Shown here: positions 1 to 5,954 of the stretch, in pieces
Layout of the letters: every line of letters begins with the position of its first letter
How positions within the stretch are numbered: position 1 is the first letter of the stretch
NCBI GenBank assembly: GCA_024635855.1
Contig: JAGXHZ010000065.1
Coordinates: 1-7,254, forward strand
Direction: 5' to 3'
Length of the DNA: 7,254 nt
Source of the DNA: Sulfuricurvum sp.
GTDB taxonomy: Bacteria; Campylobacterota; Campylobacteria; Campylobacterales; Sulfurimonadaceae
Made by a program: the position numbers and the translations under genes
Notes under the pieces: generated by a model
What the model saw: the letters and a program-made list of their open reading frames with translations, nothing else
Told to the model about the DNA's origin: nothing
Database searches by the model: none

Positions 1-1
1 G

Positions 2-655
2 AACCATCCTGCGCGTGGAGTGGTTTCACCTGCTGAGTTTATTCCTATTGCCGAAGAGACAGGACTTATCTTGCCTTTGGGTACATGGATACTCAAACGT
101 GCGTGCAGTCAAATTGCACAGTGGAGTATGCAGGAGACGTTTGAGGATTTGACCATTGCGGTCAATGTCAGTGCCCGTCAGTTTTCCCAAAGCGATTTTG
201 TCGAGACTGTTTTGATGGTATTGGAGGAGAGCGGTGCAAATGGCAAGTATTTGAAGCTGGAACTCACGGAGAGTTTATTGGTTGAAAATGTAGAAGAGGT
301 GATCGAAAAGATGGATCGTCTTAAATCGCATGGCGTTCGATTTTCTCTGGATGATTTTGGAACGGGATATTCATCGCTTTCATATCTCAAACGGCTGCCT
401 CTGGATCAGCTGAAAATCGATCAAAGCTTTGTTCGCGATATTTTAGTCGATTCCAATGACGCGATTATTTGTAAATCCACCATTGCGCTGGCGGAGAGTA
501 TGGGGCTTTGCGTTATTGCTGAGGGAGTTGAGACCAAAGAACAGCTGGATGCTTTGACTTTGTTGGGATGCCGTGCGTATCAGGGGTATTGGTTTAGCCG
601 TCCGTTGTGTCTTGAGGCGTTTGAAACCTATCATAAAAGTTTAATCAAAGTTTAA
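2..655 (+). CDS. EAL-domain c-di-GMP phosphodiesterase, C-terminal part only (gene begins before the window)
   Basis: The reading frame is open from base 2 to the TAA at 653-655 (217 residues) with no stop near the left edge. Its first residues (NHPARGVVSPAEFIPIAEE) match the stretch that normally follows EALxRW, so the gene starts upstream and the EAL motif lies just outside the window. An internal ATG at base 20 falls inside the domain and is not the start. EAL proteins hydrolyse c-di-GMP to pGpG in the cytoplasm. The visible active-site landmarks are intact: the Asn of NVSARQ (codon at 164), the glutamate of LELTES, the DDFGTGYSSL motif (from base 350), the Lys of LKIDQSF, AEGVET (Glu codon at 521) and QGYWFSRPL near the end. 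An active phosphodiesterase is therefore expected. The upstream part (perhaps GGDEF, PAS or membrane sensor) is not visible. The protein ends about 12 residues after the EAL fold, with no C-terminal CZB domain, unlike the EAL protein encoded downstream. The next gene follows after 18 bases, suggesting co-transcription. Confidence 0.93.
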   Translation, partial: NHPARGVVSPAEFIPIAEETGLILPLGTWILKRACSQIAQWSMQETFEDLTIAVNVSARQFSQSDFVETVLMVLEESGANGKYLKLELTESLLVENVEEVIEKMDRLKSHGVRFSLDDFGTGYSSLSYLKRLPLDQLKIDQSFVRDILVDSNDAIICKSTIALAESMGLCVIAEGVETKEQLDALTLLGCRAYQGYWFSRPLCLEAFETYHKSLIKV

Positions 656-673
656 TCTAGGTAAAGAGACAGA

Positions 674-2485
674 ATGAATTTTTTGAAAATTAAAATTATT
701 TTTATCCTTAGTCTGCTCATTTTTGCGGTTGTTTTGACGATGACTGCCTACGGTTTAATGCATGAAAAAAAAGAGAATGAACGGCGATTGAGTGAAGCGT
801 ACGAACATGTTCATCGAACGTACAACGAAACCATCAAGGATACTGTCCATTTTTATCAATCCAGAGCGGAAGCCAATGTCCGTTCTCCTGGGATTTTGGA
901 AGCATTTCGTGATGGAGATTACGATACCTTGTATGCGCTTATGAAACCTCGCTGGGACGTGATGCAGCATGAAAATCCTTCTTTGGTGGTTATGCAATTT
1001 CACCAAGCCAACGGTAAATCCCTCTTGCGTCTTCATTTGCCGGAGATATCGGGAGATAATATTGCTGCTATACGCCCGATGGTGGCTCATGCCCACGAAA
1101 ATGCTCAAAAAGTTTCAGGATTTGAGGAGGGGCGTCAGGGTTTGGCGTTTCGTGTCCTCATCCCTGTTTTTGATCAGGGTATCTACATCGGTTTAATCGA
1201 GTTTGGTATTGCTACCCCGTATTTTACGGATAAAATCCACCGTTTTACGGGATATGATGCTTTTTTCTTTGTCAATAAAAGTATTTTAGGCCATTTTGGT
1301 GAGTTTGGAGAATCTGTAACGATTGGTCAAGATGTCGGTGTTGATATCGCTGCCTCTGACGAACCTTTTTTAGAACACTATGCGCGTCATCATACAAAAC
1401 TTCAAAATGATGTTATAACCTACGATCATCACGCGTATGAGGTCAATGTCCTCCCCATCAAAGAGTACCGTTCTCGTTCTATCGGAGCGATTATGTTTGT
1501 ACGACCTACGGATGATTTTGCGGCTCATATGCGCAGTACATTCGTTTCTTCAGGATTTATTGCGCTTCTTCTGATTTTCATCATGGGAGTGATCGTTGAT
1601 CGGATTTATTCGTTTGTTACCGCAAAAATGAGTTTTCAAGAACGTTATTCTCAGATGATTCTCGATTCGGTTCCTGCTCCCGTTATCGTCACTGATGGTA
1701 AGTCTCTTATTGCCGCCAGTGATGCATTTTTACAATACTTTCATTGTGAGTCACTTGAAGTATTCAAGCATGATCATCAGTGTGTTTGTGAATATTTTGA
1801 AGAGGGAGGTACGGATGAATATCTGATGCCGATGCGTAATGATCAGCGTTGGACCGAGTTCATGCTTGAGCATCCGGACAAAATCCACAAAGCAAAAATA
1901 ACCATTCGTGGCGTTACCACGATTTTTGAAGTAAGAATTTCGGTTTTAAATCTCAATGATATGCTCCGTTATGTTGTTATATTTAATGATATTTCAAACA
2001 TGCAGCAGCAAAGTATGAGCGATCCATTGACGGGTGCGGCTAATCGGCTCTATTTTAACATGGTCTATTCGCATGCGATCAGTGTGGCTCGACGCGGGGA
2101 TAAAGCGTTGGCGCTTATCATTATTGACATTGATCACTTTAAAAAAGTGAATGATACGTATGGTCATCTCATCGGGGATGTTGTGTTGAAACGCATTGTC
2201 CAGATTGTGAGCAATCGGATTCGAAGCAGCGATATATTTGCCCGCTGGGGTGGAGAAGAGTTTGTTCTTCTCCTTCCAGATACAGGTCTTGAGGAGGCAA
2301 TTGGTGTGGCAAATAGCCTCAAAGAAGCAATTAATTCTGAAGAATTTGAACAAGTTGGAGCACTAACTTGCTCTTTTGGACTTGCTATTTTAGAAAAGAA
2401 TGAAACATGCGAGGAGCTTTTGAAACGTTCCGATGAAAAACTTTATCAAGCCAAAGAAACAGGGCGTAACCGAATCGCTTATTGA
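674..2485 (+). CDS. Membrane-bound diguanylate cyclase: dCache sensor, PAS, GGEEF
   Basis: This is a complete 603-residue protein predicted to make c-di-GMP from two GTP at the inner membrane. A first transmembrane helix lies at about residues 8-28, followed by a periplasmic region of about 260 residues. That region resembles the dCache_3 family: RAEANVRSP, then LLRLHLPE, IRPMV, GFEEG and RVLIPVF. A second transmembrane helix lies at about 293-314. A cytoplasmic PAS-like domain (about 328-440) carries a His/Cys cluster (H357, C358, H366, H368, C370, C372). The GGDEF domain starts at SDPLTG (about 449) and contains IDIDHFKKVNDTYGH and GGEEF at 526-530. An RSSD inhibitory site at 517-520 has the usual five-residue spacing, so product inhibition is expected. 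The ligand of the Cache domain cannot be told from sequence. The ATG at 674 is preceded by the purine-rich AAAGAGA (663-669), a modest ribosome site. It is flanked by other c-di-GMP genes at 18 and 39 bases. Confidence 0.94.
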   Translation: MNFLKIKIIFILSLLIFAVVLTMTAYGLMHEKKENERRLSEAYEHVHRTYNETIKDTVHFYQSRAEANVRSPGILEAFRDGDYDTLYALMKPRWDVMQHENPSLVVMQFHQANGKSLLRLHLPEISGDNIAAIRPMVAHAHENAQKVSGFEEGRQGLAFRVLIPVFDQGIYIGLIEFGIATPYFTDKIHRFTGYDAFFFVNKSILGHFGEFGESVTIGQDVGVDIAASDEPFLEHYARHHTKLQNDVITYDHHAYEVNVLPIKEYRSRSIGAIMFVRPTDDFAAHMRSTFVSSGFIALLLIFIMGVIVDRIYSFVTAKMSFQERYSQMILDSVPAPVIVTDGKSLIAASDAFLQYFHCESLEVFKHDHQCVCEYFEEGGTDEYLMPMRNDQRWTEFMLEHPDKIHKAKITIRGVTTIFEVRISVLNLNDMLRYVVIFNDISNMQQQSMSDPLTGAANRLYFNMVYSHAISVARRGDKALALIIIDIDHFKKVNDTYGHLIGDVVLKRIVQIVSNRIRSSDIFARWGGEEFVLLLPDTGLEEAIGVANSLKEAINSEEFEQVGALTCSFGLAILEKNETCEELLKRSDEKLYQAKETGRNRIAY

Positions 2486-2508
2486 TGAAAGGCACTTTAT
2501 GCTTTTCA
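2486..2508 (+). other. Small hairpin between the cyclase gene and the hemerythrin gene
   Basis: The 39-base gap starts with a 9-bp inverted repeat: TGAAAGGCA (2486-2494) pairs with TGCTTTTCA (2500-2508), with one G-U pair and the loop CTTTA. It begins immediately after the stop codon of the cyclase gene. No T-run follows (ACTAAAAAATAG), so it is not a standard intrinsic terminator. It could affect mRNA stability or translation of the next gene, or be chance. Confidence 0.35.
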
Positions 2509-2524
2509 ACTAAAAAATAGTATT

Positions 2525-5500
2525 ATGATAATAGATAAATCGTTCAAAAGGGATTTAGTGGAATCAATCGACATTTTTCCATGGGACAATCATTTTAATA
2601 CCGGTCTCTCATTGGTAGATGAACAGCATTATAGGCTTGTTAAGTTACTCAATGAGTTGGCACGAGCGGTTGCTTTTAAGTCCGATGATTTCCAACTTAA
2701 CCAAATTTTTGATGAACTTTTGGACTATACGGTTTATCACTTCAAGACAGAAGAAGCGATCTGGGAAAAATATTTTTCCAATGAGAACATGCTAGAAGAT
2801 CATATAACGGTGCATCAAGAATTTATTGACACCATAGTACGGTTGAAAGCAGAGCAAAGTGAACGTTCGAGTATCGAAATCGCTGAAGAAACATTATCCT
2901 TTTTAGCACGATGGCTTGCTTCGCATATTCTCGAAACGGATCGATTTATGGCGTACATAGTCCTCGCTCTCCAAGAGGGACTGGATATGGATACTGCAAA
3001 AGAACATGCCGTGAAGAGCATGAGCGGTTTTACCCGAACGCTGATCGATCTTATTTTATCGATTTATGAAACCTTGTCTACGAATACCTTGCAGCTGATG
3101 TATGAAATACGACAACAAAAGACACTGGAAATAGAAAAATCTGAGCTTGAAAACAAGCTTCATATCCGTGAAGAATACCAACGTACTGTTCTGAATAATT
3201 TTCCTTTTTTAGTGTGGCTAAAAGATATTGAAGGACGATATTTAGCAGTAAATGAGCCTTTCGCTAACGCGTGTGGATATGCTTCTCCTGATATGCTGAT
3301 TGGAAAAAATGACTTTGATGTTTGGCCTCTTGATTTGGCGCAGTTGTATCGCAATGATGATGATAGTGTTATTCAAAGCGGGATAAGTAAAAATGTTGAA
3401 GAATTTATAGAAGTAGACGGGAAGCAAAGATGGTTTGAGACCTATAAATCACCCGTAGAAGTAAATGGAGAGGTGCGCGGTACGGTGGGATATGCCCGAG
3501 ATATCACCGAACGAAAAGATACAGAATCTAAAATCCGTCTTGCGGCAAACGTCTTTGCTCATTCTCGTGAAGGGATTTTGATTACGTCGGACGATGGGAC
3601 TATTCTCGATGTCAACAACGCATTTAGCCGTATAACGGGATACAGTATAGACGATGTTATCGGGAAAAAACCAAGTATTCTAAAGTCCGGTCGGCAAGGG
3701 GAAGATTTTTATCGTGATATGTGGAAAAGCCTGACAGAAAAAGGGCATTGGTATGGCGAAGTATGGAACCGTCGTAAAAACGGTGAAATATATGCTGAAC
3801 TGTTGACCATTAGTACTATTTTCCAAGAAGATGGTGATGTCAAAAATTATGTTGCGCTATTTTCAGACATTAGTACGATCAAAGAACATGAAAGGCATCT
3901 CGAACATATTGCTCATTATGATGCGCTTACCGGTCTTGCCAACCGTGTTCTTTTAAGCGATCGTTTGGAACAAGCGATGATACAGACATCAAGGCGTGGT
4001 GCGCATTTGGCGGTTACGTATCTCGATTTGGACGGTTTCAAAGAGATTAATGATCACTATGGACACGAAGCCGGAGATCAACTGCTTATGGCGATTGCTT
4101 CAAAGATGAAGCTCTCTTTGCGGGAGGGAGATACGCTCGCACGATTAGGGGGCGATGAATTTGTAGCCGTATTGATGGATCTCGATGATTTCGAATCAAG
4201 CGTACCCACTCTTACTCGTTTGCTCAGTGCAGCAGCACAGCCTATGGTGTATGGTGATGCAGTGCTTGAAGTATCTGCCAGTTTGGGAGTGACCTTTTAT
4301 CCGCAGTTAGATGTGATGCAAGCCGATCAACTGTTACGCCAAGCCGATCAAGCGATCTATCAAGCTAAACAAGCGGGGAAAAACCGTTTTCATCTCTTTG
4401 ATGCTCAACAAGATTTCAGTGTTCGGGTTCATCATGAAAACATCGAGGAAATTCGTCACGCCCTTAAAGAGCAACAGTTTGTCCTGTACTATCAGCCTAA
4501 GGTCAATATGTGTACGGGAGAGATTATCGGGGTAGAGGCACTGATTCGTTGGCAGCATCCAACGCAGGGGATCTTGCTTCCTATCGCATTTTTACCGGTG
4601 ATTGAAGATCATTCCTTGGCAATCGATGTGGGGGAATGGGTTATTTCCACGGCACTCAAGCAAATAGAGATATGGCAATCCATGGGTCTGTCTATCAAAA
4701 TCAGTGTCAACATCAGCGCGCGTCAATTACAAGAAAGCGATTTTCTTGACCGCTTAAAATTGATTTTAAGATCCCATCCCAATGTCTCTCCCTCAATGCT
4801 TGAGCTCGAAGTACTCGAAACCAGTGCTCTCGAGGATATGAATAAAATTTCGAGGATTATGAGCGAGTGTAAAACCATAGGGGTAAAATTTGCTTTGGAT
4901 GATTTTGGTACGGGTTATTCTTCGTTGACGTATCTCAAACATCTGCCCGTTTCTCTTCTCAAAATTGATCAAACCTTTATACGTGATATGCTCTATGATC
5001 CTGATGATTTAGCGATTTTAGAGGGAGTTTTGGGTTTAGGGATGGCATTTCATCGTGAGGTCATTGCTGAGGGTGTAGAGACGCTTGATCACGGAAAAAT
5101 GTTGTTGCAGCTTGGATGTGAACTGGCACAAGGATATGTAATCGCCCGCCCCATGCCCTCAGATGAACTTCCGGCATGGGCATCATCATGGAAGCCTGAT
5201 CTTTCTTGGCTTAATCGAAAAAGTATCAGCCGTGATGAAGTACGGCTTCTTTATGCTACCGTCGAGCACAGTGCATGGGTTAATGAAGTAGAGAAGTTTC
5301 TGCAAGACGGTTATTCTATTCCGTTTGAGCTTCATCCCGATGAGTGCCGTTTTGGTGAATGGCTCAATTCTAAAAAGAGTCAAAACTTTAGTAATGATCC
5401 TAATTTTTTGATTATTAAAACCTTGCATGAAGAAATTCATGAATTAGCAGCTCATTTGTGTGATTTAAAAAAATATACGCATGATGCACAAGCATTAGAG

Positions 5501-5569
5501 GGTATACCGAAACTGCATGCTCTCAGAGATAAATTAAATGAAAAGTTAATGACATTGGTCGGAGAATAA
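2525..5569 (+). CDS. Hemerythrin-PAS-PAS-GGDEF-EAL-CZB bifunctional c-di-GMP enzyme
   Basis: This 1014-residue protein has no signal peptide or transmembrane segment and is predicted to be cytoplasmic. Domains in order: bacteriohemerythrin (about 18-150) with all seven di-iron ligands (H35, H72, E76, H93, H97, H134, D139); a helical, probably coiled-coil linker (about 160-218); PAS (about 220-330, ending DITERK); PAS (about 338-450, with NNAFSRITGYS and NRRKNGE); GGDEF (about 464-625) with GGDEF at 542-546 and an REGD inhibitory site at 533-536; EAL (about 645-890) with E671, N729, DDFGTGYSS from 792 and E849; and a C-terminal CZB zinc-binding domain (about 907-1010) with ligands H915, C941, H968 and H972. 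Both active sites look intact, so it could make and degrade c-di-GMP. In related proteins hemerythrin senses oxygen or redox state, and CZB binds zinc and controls a cyclase (E. coli DgcZ). Which activity each sensor controls here is unknown. The ATG at 2525 has little Shine-Dalgarno signal. A GTG at 2558 preceded by AAAAGGGA is an alternative start that would keep every domain. Confidence 0.94.
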   Translation: MIIDKSFKRDLVESIDIFPWDNHFNTGLSLVDEQHYRLVKLLNELARAVAFKSDDFQLNQIFDELLDYTVYHFKTEEAIWEKYFSNENMLEDHITVHQEFIDTIVRLKAEQSERSSIEIAEETLSFLARWLASHILETDRFMAYIVLALQEGLDMDTAKEHAVKSMSGFTRTLIDLILSIYETLSTNTLQLMYEIRQQKTLEIEKSELENKLHIREEYQRTVLNNFPFLVWLKDIEGRYLAVNEPFANACGYASPDMLIGKNDFDVWPLDLAQLYRNDDDSVIQSGISKNVEEFIEVDGKQRWFETYKSPVEVNGEVRGTVGYARDITERKDTESKIRLAANVFAHSREGILITSDDGTILDVNNAFSRITGYSIDDVIGKKPSILKSGRQGEDFYRDMWKSLTEKGHWYGEVWNRRKNGEIYAELLTISTIFQEDGDVKNYVALFSDISTIKEHERHLEHIAHYDALTGLANRVLLSDRLEQAMIQTSRRGAHLAVTYLDLDGFKEINDHYGHEAGDQLLMAIASKMKLSLREGDTLARLGGDEFVAVLMDLDDFESSVPTLTRLLSAAAQPMVYGDAVLEVSASLGVTFYPQLDVMQADQLLRQADQAIYQAKQAGKNRFHLFDAQQDFSVRVHHENIEEIRHALKEQQFVLYYQPKVNMCTGEIIGVEALIRWQHPTQGILLPIAFLPVIEDHSLAIDVGEWVISTALKQIEIWQSMGLSIKISVNISARQLQESDFLDRLKLILRSHPNVSPSMLELEVLETSALEDMNKISRIMSECKTIGVKFALDDFGTGYSSLTYLKHLPVSLLKIDQTFIRDMLYDPDDLAILEGVLGLGMAFHREVIAEGVETLDHGKMLLQLGCELAQGYVIARPMPSDELPAWASSWKPDLSWLNRKSISRDEVRLLYATVEHSAWVNEVEKFLQDGYSIPFELHPDECRFGEWLNSKKSQNFSNDPNFLIIKTLHEEIHELAAHLCDLKKYTHDAQALEGIPKLHALRDKLNEKLMTLVGE
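2546..2553 (+). promoter_or_regulatory. Possible Shine-Dalgarno for an alternative GTG start at 2558
   Basis: AAAAGGGA lies 4 bases before the in-frame GTG at 2558-2560. The annotated ATG at 2525 is preceded by CTAAAAAATAGTATT, with no GGAG-like element. Upstream of 2525 there is no other start codon before two in-frame TGA codons at 2483 and 2486. The choice therefore lies between ATG 2525 and GTG 2558, which is 11 residues shorter. The spacing for GTG is on the short side, so this stays open. Confidence 0.35.
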
Positions 5570-5635
5570 TACGGAGAAATCGCCGTCAATGGGATTTGGT
5601 ATTATGTCTGATAGAGCATTTGATGAATCGACAAA

Positions 5636-5652
5636 AATATCCTACCGATATT
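5636..5652. promoter_or_regulatory. 17-bp perfect dyad, candidate operator upstream of the -10 box
   Basis: AATATC and GATATT form a perfect 6-bp inverted repeat around the 5-base spacer CTACC, centred at 5644. This is about 36 bases before the start site expected from the TATAAT box at 5667-5672, so it covers the place of a -35 element. Size and position fit a dimeric regulator site. A weak intrinsic terminator for the upstream gene is the alternative, because CCTTTT follows shortly after, but the stem is short and AT-rich. Confidence 0.3.
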
Positions 5653-5666
5653 GTCCTTTTGAGGCT

Positions 5667-5672
5667 TATAAT
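5667..5672 (+). promoter_or_regulatory. Candidate -10 box (TATAAT) for the coiled-coil/UbiB operon
   Basis: A perfect TATAAT sits 27 bases before the ATG at 5700. No convincing TTGACA is found 16-18 bases upstream. Weak or absent -35 elements are common in Campylobacterota sigma-70 promoters. Transcription would start near 5679-5681, giving a leader of about 20 bases that still contains the ribosome site. Confidence 0.5.
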
Positions 5673-5686
5673 ACACTATATTGTTT

Positions 5687-5693
5687 AGAGGAG
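5687..5693 (+). promoter_or_regulatory. Strong Shine-Dalgarno (AGAGGAG) setting the start at 5700
   Basis: AGAGGAG ends 6 bases before ATG 5700, an optimal arrangement. It decides against the longer in-frame start at 5589, whose extra 37 residues would be read through the promoter-like region. Confidence 0.75.
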
Positions 5694-5699
5694 CGTATT

Positions 5700-5954
5700 A
5701 TGTTAAAAGAATTATTTTACACCGGAATGGGTGGGGCACTGTTGATCAAAGAAAAAGTTGAAGAAGAGCTCAAAAAGCTCGAAGAAAAAGGAAAAATTAA
5801 CACCAACGATACCAAGAGTTTTTTGGAGAGCCTCAAGACTAAGGGCGAAAATGAAGAAAATCGTCTCAAAGAAGAACTGAAAACCACGATCAAAGAGGTG
5901 ATCGAAGAACTGGGACTTGCGACCAAAAAGGACATCGAAGCACTCAAAAAATGA
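5700..5954 (+). CDS. Small phasin-like Lys/Glu-rich coiled-coil protein
   Basis: This 84-residue protein opens with a short hydrophobic patch (LFYTGMGGALLI, residues 5-16), followed by an almost wholly helical chain in which Lys and Glu make up about 40% of residues (17 each). It ends in LGLATKKDIEALKK. The layout resembles the phasin / polyhydroxyalkanoate-regulator (PhaF/PhaI-like) superfamily, whose C-termini often read LGxxTxxDIEAL. The similarity may reflect shared coiled-coil composition rather than function, and no PHA synthesis gene is visible. The start at 5700 is chosen for its strong AGAGGAG; an in-frame ATG at 5589 would add 37 residues of unlike composition. Its TGA overlaps the ATG of the UbiB-family gene (ATGA, 5951-5954), so the two are almost certainly co-translated and probably work together. 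A membrane-associated or oligomeric accessory role, comparable to the small coiled-coil UbiK that assists ubiquinone synthesis in E. coli, is an inference only. Confidence 0.82.
   Translation: MLKELFYTGMGGALLIKEKVEEELKKLEEKGKINTNDTKSFLESLKTKGENEENRLKEELKTTIKEVIEELGLATKKDIEALKK

Noticed and set aside
2485..2520. 11-codon ORF (ATG overlapping the cyclase stop) as a leader peptide
   Set aside because: It is too short, has no run of regulatory codons and no ribosome site of its own; the same bases are better described as a hairpin.
5631..5660. Intrinsic terminator after the hemerythrin-GGDEF-EAL-CZB gene
   Set aside because: The only stem there has 6 AT-rich pairs and is followed by just four T's after a GTCC gap; it fits an operator-like dyad at least as well, so no terminator is called.
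5589..5699. In-frame N-terminal extension of the small coiled-coil protein starting at ATG 5589
   Set aside because: The 37 extra residues differ in composition from the rest and would run through the TATAAT box and the AGAGGAG site; ATG 5700 has a near-ideal ribosome site.
5717..5947. Minus-strand open frame rich in Ser and Leu opposite the coiled-coil gene
   Set aside because: Its composition is the expected shadow of the Lys/Glu-rich codons on the other strand, and it has no sensible ribosome site or motif.
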